The position numbers were made by a program, and so were the translations under genes. A DNA stretch of 64,000 nt. Source: JAJXZP01 sp963787185. GTDB taxonomy: Bacteria; Spirochaetota; Spirochaetia; Treponematales; Rectinemataceae. The number at the start of each line of letters is the position of its first letter. Position 1 is the stretch's first letter. Location of the stretch: NCBI GenBank assembly GCA_963787185.1, contig CAWBCC010000015.1, positions 62,001-126,000 on the forward strand. Reading direction: 5' to 3'. Below are positions 32,306 through 40,238 of this stretch, piece by piece. The notes beneath the pieces were generated by a model. It saw nothing but the letters and a program-made list of their open reading frames with translations, searched no databases and was not told the origin of the DNA.

Positions 32306-35266
32306 CTATCCGTCCGTCCCTACGGTCGAGTCCGGCGCGGTATCCTCGGCGGCGCCCGCGAAGGCGGCGACGCGGGGCGGACTCGCCGGCGTCTTCTGGG
32401 GCGGCAGCTCGGTTCCCTCCTCGTACTCGACCTCTTCCTCTTCCATCGCGAGACCGGGCTCGGGCGGCGTGATGGGCTTGCCGTCGGAGCGATCGAGCCT
32501 GACCGCAATCACCTTGGTCACACCTGATTCCTCCATCGTGACGCCGAGAAGGGTGTCGGCGCCGGTGACGGTCTTCTTGCTGTGCGTGATGACGACGAAC
32601 TGGCTCGAGCGGCCGAATTCCCTCAAGACATTGACGAAGCGAACGATGTTCTGCTCGTCGAGGGCCGCGTCGATCTCGTCGAGGAAGCAGAAGGGCGAGG
32701 GCCTCACCATGTAGGTCGCGAAGAGTAGGCCTATGGCGGTCATGGTCTTCTCGCCGCCTGAAAGCAGGGATATGGCCTCGAGCTTCTTGCCCGGGGGCTG
32801 GGCGTATATTTCGATCCCCGACTCGAGCACGTGGTTCGGGTCCACGAGGCGAAGCTCTCCGCGTCCCCCGCCGAAGAGCCGCCTGAACATATTGTGGAAA
32901 TTTTTCTTGATCCTGTTGTAGGTATCGAGGAAGAGCGCAGCGCTCTCGTCGCGGATCTCGTCCGTTATGCGCTTCAGGTCCGTCTTCGCCTTCTCCAGGT
33001 CTCCGAGCTGTCCCGAGAGGAAATCGTAGCGCTCCTTGACCTCCGCGTATTCCTCGGGGGCCATGAGGTTGACGGAACCCAGATCCTTCAGCTTCTGCCT
33101 GAGCGCGGACAAGTTCTCCCGGAGTTCGATGACGGGCGTGCGTATCTCGAACATGCGCGTCTCGAACTCCATGAGATCGCGCGAGAACTGTTCGGCGAAG
33201 TTTTCCTTGACATTGCGTATTTCCGTCTCGGTCTGCGCGAGTCCCAGGTGGAGACGCTCGAGCTCGCTCTGCAGAGTGCCCAGGCGTTCGATCTTTCGCT
33301 TGAGGTCTTCCTGGCGCTTGGAGAGATCGGAATTCTTGACCGCTATCTCGCGCTCGAGCCTTTCGAGCTCCGCGGTGAGCTCCCGGCCCTTCTTTTCGAT
33401 GTCGGCTATCTCGCCATCGAGGTCGCCGAGCTCTTCCTGGGCCTCGTCCAGGCGCTTCTCTTCGAGAAAGACTTCGTTTTCGAACTCCTTGAGGAAGCCT
33501 TCCTGACTCGATATCTCACGGCGCAGGAGCGTCAGCGCCTCCTCCGCAGCGGTGCTCTGGGTCTGCATGCGTATGCGATTGCCGCGGAGCTCTTCTAGCG
33601 TGCGTCTGTATTCCTCGACTTTTTCGCCCAGCAGGCGGTTCTCTTCGCGGAGGGACGCGATGCGCGCCCGCCGCTCGGCGACGCCTTCGTCGCAGGTCGC
33701 TATCTCTCGGTCGATGCTCCGCTTCTTGGTGATGATGCCTTCGGGCGAGAGGAACTCGTCGATGAAGGCCGGCGTCGTCTTCTTGTAGTCTTCGTAGCGG
33801 CGTCCGAGCTCCTCCGCCTTGGCCGCGGTCTCGGCGAGATCGGCCGCCGCCTTTTCGACGAAGGCCGCGAGCTGCGCGGCCGGGGCGGTGCGAAGCCGGC
33901 CCAGGTCCTCGAGGATGGCGCCCTTGCCCGCCAGCCGCGATCGGATCGAGGCGATGAGCGACTCTATCGCTTCCTCCGCGGTCCGGCGTTCCTGCCCGGA
34001 GTAGCCCGATTCCTTGAGCCTGGCGTCGAGCTCGGCGACGATGTCCTCGGTGATGGCGTCGAGCCGGACGCGCGCGTCCGAGCGTGAACTCTCGAGCGAG
34101 GCGATCTCGGACTCCGCCCTGGCGGCGGCCTCCCCGTTTTCGCGGACGCTGTGCTCGGCGACCTTGATGTTGGCCTCGAAGTCGGCGATGTTCTTCTCTA
34201 TCTCGCGCAGGCGCAAGCGCAGCGAAGCGAGCTCGTCCTGCTTTTCGGCCTCGTCCTCGCGGAGCGATTCCAGCTTGTCTCGGACCGAGCCGATGCGGAG
34301 TCGGGACTGATCGATCTTACCCTTCGTTTCGACCACCCGTTCGGAGAGCAGCTTGCGCTGCTTTTCCTTGCCCGCCCGCTCGACGGCGAGACCGTAGAGC
34401 GTCTTCTGATGCTCGACCAGCGAGGTCTCCATGCCGTTGACGATGTCGAGATTTTCCTCGAGCGAAAGGTTGATCCCGTCTATCGCGGCCTTCAGTTTGT
34501 CGCGCTCGGAGGTCCTGGCGGAAAGCTCCTCGTCGCGCCTGTCCTTGTCCTGGACGAACTGTCTGAGGCGGAGGAGATGGAGGTCCAGCTCGGCCGCGAA
34601 AATCTCTTCGCGCAGCGCGCGGTACTTGAGGGTCTTGTCGGACTGGAGTTTGAGACTGTCGTGGCTTCGCTTGACCTCGCCGAGGATGCCGGCGATCTGC
34701 CGCATGTTCTCTTCGGTGCGTTCGAGCTTGAGCTCGGCCTCGCGCGAGCGGACCTTGTGCTTGGTGATGCCGGCGGCTTCCTCGAAAAGATACCGGCGAT
34801 CCTCGGGTTTGGAGGAGAGGATCTGGTCGATCTTGCCCTGCTCCATGACGGAATAGGCCGACTTGCCGATACCCGTGTCCCAGAAGAGCTCGCGTATCTC
34901 CTTGAGCTTCGCCTGCTTTCCATTGATGAAGAACTCGTTCTCGCCGGAACGATAGAGCCGCCGTTTGATCGCGATCTCGGGAGCGTCGATCATGAGGAGG
35001 CCCGTCTCGTTGGAGATCGTGATCGTGGCCTCGGCCACGGAGAGGGCCTTGCGCGTCTCGGTGCCGTTGAAGATTATGTCTTCCATGCTGTCGGCGCGCA
35101 GGCTCCGCGCCGACTGTTCGCCTACGACCCATTTGATCGCATCGACGACATTGGACTTGCCGCAGCCGTTGGGGCCGAGCAGAGCGGATATGCCGTCGGA
35201 GAACTCCACGAGGGTGCGATCCGCGAAGGACTTGAAGCCGAAGATTTCGAGACTTTTCAGGAACAC
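32306..35266 (-). CDS. smc: Chromosome segregation ATPase SMC
   Basis: About 986 aa from the GTG at 35266 (GAGG upstream; start FLKSLEIFGFKSF). Walker A is LGPNGCGKSNVVDAIKWVVG. The C-terminal head has SLLSGGEKTMTAIGLLFATY and FCFLDEIDAALDEQN. Long coiled coils (about 160-500 and 560-800) lie between. It is shorter than typical bacterial SMC (about 1180 aa), and I see no recognisable globular hinge: the middle region (AGKGAILEDLGRLRTAPAAQ, EFLSPEGIITKKRS) is small and lacks the conserved glycines of hinge domains. It compacts and segregates the nucleoid with ScpAB partners, which are not in the window. Confidence 0.92.
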   Translation of the reverse strand: MFLKSLEIFGFKSFADRTLVEFSDGISALLGPNGCGKSNVVDAIKWVVGEQSARSLRADSMEDIIFNGTETRKALSVAEATITISNETGLLMIDAPEIAIKRRLYRSGENEFFINGKQAKLKEIRELFWDTGIGKSAYSVMEQGKIDQILSSKPEDRRYLFEEAAGITKHKVRSREAELKLERTEENMRQIAGILGEVKRSHDSLKLQSDKTLKYRALREEIFAAELDLHLLRLRQFVQDKDRRDEELSARTSERDKLKAAIDGINLSLEENLDIVNGMETSLVEHQKTLYGLAVERAGKEKQRKLLSERVVETKGKIDQSRLRIGSVRDKLESLREDEAEKQDELASLRLRLREIEKNIADFEANIKVAEHSVRENGEAAARAESEIASLESSRSDARVRLDAITEDIVAELDARLKESGYSGQERRTAEEAIESLIASIRSRLAGKGAILEDLGRLRTAPAAQLAAFVEKAAADLAETAAKAEELGRRYEDYKKTTPAFIDEFLSPEGIITKKRSIDREIATCDEGVAERRARIASLREENRLLGEKVEEYRRTLEELRGNRIRMQTQSTAAEEALTLLRREISSQEGFLKEFENEVFLEEKRLDEAQEELGDLDGEIADIEKKGRELTAELERLEREIAVKNSDLSKRQEDLKRKIERLGTLQSELERLHLGLAQTETEIRNVKENFAEQFSRDLMEFETRMFEIRTPVIELRENLSALRQKLKDLGSVNLMAPEEYAEVKERYDFLSGQLGDLEKAKTDLKRITDEIRDESAALFLDTYNRIKKNFHNMFRRLFGGGRGELRLVDPNHVLESGIEIYAQPPGKKLEAISLLSGGEKTMTAIGLLFATYMVRPSPFCFLDEIDAALDEQNIVRFVNVLREFGRSSQFVVITHSKKTVTGADTLLGVTMEESGVTKVIAVRLDRSDGKPITPPEPGLAMEEEEVEYEEGTELPPQKTPASPPRVAAFAGAAEDTAPDSTVGTDG

Positions 35267-35416
35267 GCGTGTGTCCTCGCTGTGTCGTGCTTTTGCGAAC
35301 TGTAGCACGCGTTCGGACGTATTCGCAAGGCCGGGCCGGATAATGGAGAGAGCGTAGCCGAACGTTTCCCGCCGGAGGCGGTTCTTTCGAAACCCCGATG
35401 GGGGCGAGAGAATCCC

Positions 35417-36073
35417 TTACTGCTCGTCCTGGCTGACCAGGAGCGAATACACTTCCTGAGGGGTCTTGGCGGTCGAGAGGGCGGTATGGAGTTCGTTGTT
35501 CTTGAGTCGCGAACTGAAGAACGAGAGCGTCTGCAGATAGTAGGCATGCTGATTGTACGCCGCGGCGATCATGAAGAGGAGCCGCACGGGAATGTCGTCC
35601 AGGGACTGGAAGTCGATGATGTCACACTGACTTATTCCAACCGAAACGACCAGGTCCGTCACCGACGAGAGCCTGACGTGCGGAATGGCGATCCCGCGTC
35701 CGATGGCCGTGCTCATGAGCTCCTCGCGCCGCAGTATCTCGGCGACGAGCTCCTGGCGGCTTTTGATCTGCGGAGCTCCCGCCAGATTTTCGGCCATCGC
35801 GACGAGGGCGTCCCGCTTCTTGGCGTAGTTGAGGAAAAGAATTCGGTCGGGGGAGAGGATGTTCTGAATCTGGACGACGCTGAACACGCTGGCCGGACGA
35901 TTGGAGGAAAGCCGCTCGTTGACCCAGCGCTCGATCTCGCTCTTCTTGAAGCGCCACACCGTGCCGATCTTGCCCGAGGGAATTTCTCCCTTCTGCGCCC
36001 AGTCGTACACCGTTCGCTCGGAGACCCGCAAGTAGCGCGCCACTTCTTCTATGGTGAGGATATCGTCATCCAT
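35417..36073 (-). CDS. Excisionase-type HTH fused to PTS EIIA (PtsN-like)
   Basis: 218 aa. Residues 4-55 are an Xis/MerR-like HTH (LTIEEVARYLRVSERTVYDW, IPSGKIGTVWRFKKSEIERW). Residues 70-215 are a PTS EIIA type 2 domain with the phospho-histidine H132 in AIPHVRLSSVTD. This fusion recurs in spirochaetes that lack a sugar PTS permease for it, and may link phosphorylation state to DNA binding. It is in a minus-strand operon between recX and smc and has GGAGGGG upstream of the ATG. Confidence 0.88.
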   Translation of the reverse strand: MDDDILTIEEVARYLRVSERTVYDWAQKGEIPSGKIGTVWRFKKSEIERWVNERLSSNRPASVFSVVQIQNILSPDRILFLNYAKKRDALVAMAENLAGAPQIKSRQELVAEILRREELMSTAIGRGIAIPHVRLSSVTDLVVSVGISQCDIIDFQSLDDIPVRLLFMIAAAYNQHAYYLQTLSFFSSRLKNNELHTALSTAKTPQEVYSLLVSQDEQ

Positions 36074-36097
36074 GCGAAGGACCCCTCCATTTCTTCA

Positions 36098-36724
36098 TTA
36101 TCCCGCATCATTGTGCAATGAATGCAAAGGAATGTCAAGTGAAGAGATTTCGCCGAAGGTGAATCCAAGTCTGCGGAGGCGAGAGCGAACGATTTTAACG
36201 TCGCCGCCCGATCGGTGCAGCTCGCGGTCCAGGGCTTTCGCGAGCAGTATGGATCTTTGCTCGCCCGAGAACTGCGAATCCGCGACCTCCTTGGCGAGCG
36301 CCCCGTCTATGCCCCGGGACTGCAGCGCAGCCCTGAGGCTCAAGGGCCCTTCCGCGCGGTGCGCGAGTCGCGAAGTTGCGTAGGCGAGGGCGAAACGGCG
36401 ATCGTCCAGAAGCCCGGAGGATTCGAGCCTGGAAAGGGCCGTACGTATGGATCGAGCGCCGAAGCCCCGGGCTTCCAGTTTGGTTCTGAGCATGAACGAG
36501 GATTGCTCGGCCCGCGCCAGAAGACCGAGGGCGCGGCGCTCGGCCTCGTAGCTCTCCGCGGCGAGACGCAGCAGGGCTTCGGCTTCTTCGTCCAATTCGG
36601 AGCCCGGAGGAGGGAGGGCGAGGCCAAGCTCTTCGAGCTGCGAGGGGCGCAGCAAAAAAGAGAAGCCTCCCGCCGCGATTTTCGCGACGCCGGAGGCTCC
36701 GACTTCGACGGATTCGATCCGCAT
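36098..36724 (-). CDS. recX: RecX family regulatory protein
   Basis: 208 aa with the RecX helix repeats (ALGLLARAEQSSFMLRTKLE, SRLESSGLLDDRRFALAYAT, ALQSRGIDGALAKEV, ILLAKALDRELHR). It modulates RecA filaments. It is unusual in lying between ribosomal protein genes and a PTS regulator rather than beside recA. Its ATG follows the rpsI stop after 21 nt with no strong ribosome site. Confidence 0.8.
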   Translation of the reverse strand: MRIESVEVGASGVAKIAAGGFSFLLRPSQLEELGLALPPPGSELDEEAEALLRLAAESYEAERRALGLLARAEQSSFMLRTKLEARGFGARSIRTALSRLESSGLLDDRRFALAYATSRLAHRAEGPLSLRAALQSRGIDGALAKEVADSQFSGEQRSILLAKALDRELHRSGGDVKIVRSRLRRLGFTFGEISSLDIPLHSLHNDAG

Positions 36725-36745
36725 GGATCCGATCCGGTTGGAGTT

Positions 36746-37138
36746 CTAACGCTTGGAGAACTGGAAACGCCTGCGGGCTCCGCGCTGACCGTACTTCTTA
36801 CGCTCGACCATGCGCGGATCGCGGGTGAGGAAACCATTGGCGCGGAGGGCGGTATGGCTCGTCGGATCGACCTGAGCTAGGGCGCGTGCCACGCCGTGAC
36901 GGCAGGCCCCGGCCTGACCGTTGGGTCCGCCGCCGAGCACGCTGATGAGAACATCGTACTTGTTTTCGGCGGCGGTCACCATGAGAGGCTGGCGGACGAG
37001 GGTGACGAGCTCGCTCTGTTTGAAGTATTTATCGAGCTCATTGCCGTTGACTAATATCTTGCCCGAGCCTTCACGGACGAAAACACGCGCGATGGCGCAC
37101 TTGCGGCGGCCGGTTCCGATTCCCAGGTTCCTGATCAT
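36746..37138 (-). CDS. rpsI: Ribosomal protein uS9
   Basis: 130 aa. It contains GTGRRKCAIARVFV, ISVLGGGPNGQAGACRHGVA, RALAQVD and the basic C-terminal tail RDPRMVERKKYGQRGARRRF with the final FSKR that reaches the P-site tRNA. Small-subunit component, paired with rplM as in most bacteria; gap of 14 nt to rplM with AAGGAAG before its ATG. Confidence 0.97.
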   Translation of the reverse strand: MIRNLGIGTGRRKCAIARVFVREGSGKILVNGNELDKYFKQSELVTLVRQPLMVTAAENKYDVLISVLGGGPNGQAGACRHGVARALAQVDPTSHTALRANGFLTRDPRMVERKKYGQRGARRRFQFSKR

Positions 37139-37152
37139 CCCTTGCTTCCTTA

Positions 37153-37581
37153 TTAAAGTTCTATGGCGACGGGCTTCTGTGCCGCATGCGGGTGCTCGGA
37201 GCCGGCATAGATCTTGGCGTTGAGGTACAATTTACGGCCCAGAGGGCCCTTGGGGAGCATGCCGCGCACCGCGATCTCGAGCGGCTTGACGGGATTGCGC
37301 CCGAGAAGATCGCCGAAGTTCGACTCCTTGAGGCCGCCGGGAAAACCCGTATGGTGGTAGTACATCTTGTTCAGCCGCTTTCGACCGGTGACGGCTACCT
37401 TGGCAGCGTTGACCACGACGACGAAATCACCCATCTCCTGCGAGGGAGTGTAGGTGGGTTTGTGCTTGCCCCGGAGCATGGAAGCGACCTTGGCGGCAAC
37501 GCGGCCGAGGCTCTTGCCCTCGGCGTCGATCACGTACCAGGAGCGCTCGGCCGTCTCCGGCGTGACGAATACGGTCTTCAT
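37153..37581 (-). CDS. rplM: Ribosomal protein uL13
   Basis: 142 aa. Motifs WYVIDAEGKSLGRVA, KHKPTYTPSQEMGDFVVVVN, KKMYYHHTGFPGGLKE-like region, AVRGMLPKGPLGRKLYLNAK and the ending GSEHPHAAQKPVAIEL are standard. First gene of the minus-strand operon that continues through rpsI, recX, the HTH-EIIA gene and smc. GAAGGTG serves as ribosome site. Confidence 0.97.
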   Translation of the reverse strand: MKTVFVTPETAERSWYVIDAEGKSLGRVAAKVASMLRGKHKPTYTPSQEMGDFVVVVNAAKVAVTGRKRLNKMYYHHTGFPGGLKESNFGDLLGRNPVKPLEIAVRGMLPKGPLGRKLYLNAKIYAGSEHPHAAQKPVAIEL

Positions 37582-37631
37582 TTATCTACACCTTCACCTT
37601 TTCGCGGTTTCGTGCCCAAAAGCGCGCGGCG

Positions 37632-37663
37632 GGTATACTCCCATAGATCGGGGAGAGTGTCAA
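37632..37663 (-). promoter_or_regulatory. Possible promoter of the rplM operon
   Basis: Minus strand TTGACA (37663-37658) is a perfect -35. The best -10, TATACC (37637-37632), lies 20 bp further, longer than optimal. Confidence 0.35.
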
Positions 37664-37700
37664 TACAGGAGTCGCCTGGGACACTTTCCGGACAGTTCCT

Positions 37701-37949
37701 CTAGTCCTTTTTCCCCTCCGCATTCGCAGTAGTCTGAGCCGCGTCCTCGGCTTCCTCGCGCTTGGCCTCGAGCCGGTCCTTTATATCGGCAAACCCTATG
37801 AATACGGCCACGAATCCCACCAGGACCGCCAGCACCGGCAGGGAGCCGCGCAGGAATGCCAGAACATCCACCCACCAGTGCAGAGGGCCGGGCACGATGG
37901 CAAAGACCGCGAAGGCGATGAACAGTATGCCGACGATAAGCGCTATCAT
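37701..37949 (-). CDS. Small two-TM membrane protein
   Basis: 82 aa from the ATG at 37949 (AGGAGG six bases upstream). Two hydrophobic stretches (IALIVGILFIAFAVFAIVPG and SLPVLAVLVGFVAVFIGFAD) are followed by a charged helix (IKDRLEAKREEAEDAAQTTA). No family function recognised; a small inner-membrane protein conserved-looking in composition. Confidence 0.75.
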   Translation of the reverse strand: MIALIVGILFIAFAVFAIVPGPLHWWVDVLAFLRGSLPVLAVLVGFVAVFIGFADIKDRLEAKREEAEDAAQTTANAEGKKD

Positions 37950-38079
37950 ATTTTCCTCCTGGACTGGACCCGCGGGGGCGGGCAATTGTGGGAGCCGGAA
38001 TCAATCTATGGTAACATCGCCTCGGGCTCTGAGCAAGGCGCCGGGTCCGGACGGGCCGCCGATTACGGCCGCTCTCCGA

Positions 38080-38109
38080 TTGTGGCCGCCGCTCATCGGA
38101 GGCTATACT
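38080..38109 (+). promoter_or_regulatory. Promoter of RNase II/R-like gene
   Basis: TTGTGG (38080-38085), 18-bp spacer, TATACT (38104-38109), then a 51-nt leader ending with AGGAGAG before the ATG at 38161. Confidence 0.5.
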
Positions 38110-38160
38110 CCACTCCATTCGGGCCGCTCCGAGCCGGCCCGTTCACTGCCAGGAGAGTCC

Positions 38161-40161
38161 ATGTTCAAGGTCCAGTCCATCGCCCTCTATAAAAACCGCC
38201 CGGTCCTCGTCACGGATCTCAGGGACAAAATAGAAATCCGTCTCGAGGACGGCTCGACCATTCGTGTCCGCGACAAGGATCTTCTGCCTCTTCATCCGGG
38301 TCCCGTCGCCGCAGTTCCCGCCCCTGCCGAAGGGGGAGATTTCGAGACCGCTTGGCGAATGCTCGCCCCCCCGGACGAGTCCTCGTGGAGCCTCGTGGCC
38401 GGCGGATGGGAAGAGCTGGCCGAGCTGGTTTTCGGGAAGACCGGTCCGGCGGAAGTCCTCGCCTGCTGGAACGAGACGCTCGAAGGCCTCCGGTTTCGGC
38501 TCGAGGAGGGTCGCCCCGCGGCACTCTCCGGCCTCGCAGCGCAGCGGGAGATCGAGCGCAGGACGCGGAAAGAGGGAGAGGCGGCGGAGCGCTCTTCGTT
38601 CATCGAGCGAGCGAAGCGCGCACGCACGATCCGGCGTCAGCAGGCCTCGAAGCGCTCCGAGCCGAACGCCGGACCGGCATCGGGCCTCCAAGACGCTGCT
38701 GCCCCCTTCCTTCCCGGAGACGAACGATTCCTCGCGGAGATAGAGGGCCTCGCGCTGGGCAGAAACGCCAAGAGCCGGCTGTGCTCGGAGATAGGCATAT
38801 CCGAAACGCCCGAATCCGCCCATGCGTTTCTGCTTGCGGCCGGCGTTTGGGCGGAGAGCGTCAATCCCCATCCCCAGCGCGCGGGCTGTCCCACCTGGGC
38901 GCCTAAGATGGCTCTGTCGAAGAAGGATCCGTCGGCCGCATCAAGCCCGGCCCTCACCCCGTCGGCGGGCGGCGCGGCCCGTGCGGACCTGACGGGCATG
39001 GTCGCCTGGGCGATAGACAATGCCTGGTCCAAGGATCCCGACGATGCCGTGGGCTGGGACGGGTCCCATGTTTGGGTCCATGTCGCGGACCCCGCGTCGA
39101 TCATCCTACCCGACTCCGAAGCCGACCGCGAGGCTCTCGCCCGAGGCTCGACCCTCTATCTCCCCGAGCTCACCGCCCCCATGCTTCCCGACGAGGCGCT
39201 GGAGCGCTTCGGCCTGGGCCTCTCCGAAACCTCGCCCGCGCTTTCCTTCCGCATCGGAACGGACGCCGAAGGCGCCGTCACCGACGTGGAGGTCATGGTC
39301 TCCACGGTCCGAGTCCGCCGGCTCTCCTACGGACAGGCCGACGAAATGCTGTCGGCCGGCGCAGAGGGGGGAGCGGCGCCGGATCTCCGAGCCCTGGCTT
39401 CGCTCGCCGAGATTCGCAGATCGAGAAGGATGGCCAAGGGGGCGGTGGAGATAGACATTCCGGAGGTGCGCGTCCACGTCGAAGCCGAAGGTCCAGATTC
39501 CGGACGAATCTGCGTCGATCCGGTACCGCGGAGCCTTTCGAGTCTCATGGTCAGGGAAATGATGCTCCTCGCGGGCGAGGCGACGGCGAGGTGGGCTTTC
39601 GAGCGCAGCCTCCCCTTTCCCTTCTACAGCCAGGAATCGCCCGGGGACGCAGGCCCGGCCGCCGAGGGCGAGGGACTCGCCGCTCAGTTCGCGAGGCGCC
39701 GCCTCATGCGCTCGGGCATCTCGGGTCCCACGCCCGGCGCACACCGCGGCCTCGGCCTGTCCTTCTACGCCCAGGCGACGAGCCCCTTGAGGCGGTACCA
39801 GGACCTCCTCGGCCACATGCAGCTGCGCGCCCTGCTGGAGGGGCGGCCGCTCCTCGATGCGGACGAGGTCGGGCGCCGTTGCGCCCTCGCCCAGGCGGCC
39901 TCCGCCGCGACCAGACAGGCGGAGCGCTCCAGCGAGCTTCACTGGACCCTGTCCTACCTGAAGCGTCTTGGAGAATGGAAGGGCGAGGGAGTGATCGTGG
40001 GCGCCGGGGGCCCGGGCGCATGGCAGGTCTACGTCCCCGCTCTCGGGCTCGAAACGAAATTGAAACTGGGCGCGGGCAGGCAGCTCGACGAGCGCCTCGA
40101 GCTTTCTCTGGCGCGCGTGGACCTGCCGCGGCTGGAGTGCTCCTTCGACGAAGCTCGCTAG
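38161..40161 (+). CDS. RNase II/R-family exoribonuclease
   Basis: 666 aa from the ATG at 38161 (AGGAGAG upstream). The RNB catalytic region carries the aspartate cluster WSKDPDDAVGWDGSHVWVHV, with downstream ELTAPMLPDEALERFGL and the active-site arginine region YAQATSPLRRYQDLLGHMQL. The N-terminal about 250 residues are less conserved and show only a possible OB-fold (RPVLVTDLRDKIEIRLEDGS). Cytoplasmic 3' to 5' RNA decay. It is somewhat shorter than RNase R and has no clear S1 domain, so it may be RNase II-like. Confidence 0.88.
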   Translation: MFKVQSIALYKNRPVLVTDLRDKIEIRLEDGSTIRVRDKDLLPLHPGPVAAVPAPAEGGDFETAWRMLAPPDESSWSLVAGGWEELAELVFGKTGPAEVLACWNETLEGLRFRLEEGRPAALSGLAAQREIERRTRKEGEAAERSSFIERAKRARTIRRQQASKRSEPNAGPASGLQDAAAPFLPGDERFLAEIEGLALGRNAKSRLCSEIGISETPESAHAFLLAAGVWAESVNPHPQRAGCPTWAPKMALSKKDPSAASSPALTPSAGGAARADLTGMVAWAIDNAWSKDPDDAVGWDGSHVWVHVADPASIILPDSEADREALARGSTLYLPELTAPMLPDEALERFGLGLSETSPALSFRIGTDAEGAVTDVEVMVSTVRVRRLSYGQADEMLSAGAEGGAAPDLRALASLAEIRRSRRMAKGAVEIDIPEVRVHVEAEGPDSGRICVDPVPRSLSSLMVREMMLLAGEATARWAFERSLPFPFYSQESPGDAGPAAEGEGLAAQFARRRLMRSGISGPTPGAHRGLGLSFYAQATSPLRRYQDLLGHMQLRALLEGRPLLDADEVGRRCALAQAASAATRQAERSSELHWTLSYLKRLGEWKGEGVIVGAGGPGAWQVYVPALGLETKLKLGAGRQLDERLELSLARVDLPRLECSFDEAR

Positions 40162-40200
40162 ACGCCGCGGCGGGTCGATTCTCCGCGCTTTCCCTCTCTA

Positions 40201-40229
40201 TTGACCGAGACCACCGGGTCGTCTATCCT
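40201..40229 (+). promoter_or_regulatory. Promoter of cyclase gene, near-leaderless
   Basis: TTGACC (40201-40206), 17-bp spacer, TATCCT (40224-40229). The ATG at 40239 is nine bases further, giving about 2-3 nt of leader and no Shine-Dalgarno. Confidence 0.55.
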
Positions 40230-40238
40230 CAGTCCAGC

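Noticed and set aside
32306..35266. RecN or Rad50-like protein instead of SMC
   Set aside because: The FGFKSFAD start, GPNGCGKSN loop and SLLSGGEKTMTAI signature are SMC-specific.
39072..40238. Extended start for the cyclase gene reaching back into the exonuclease
   Set aside because: The region is the out-of-frame 3' part of the RNase II/R-like gene; a promoter and an ATG at 40239 give a sensible N terminus.
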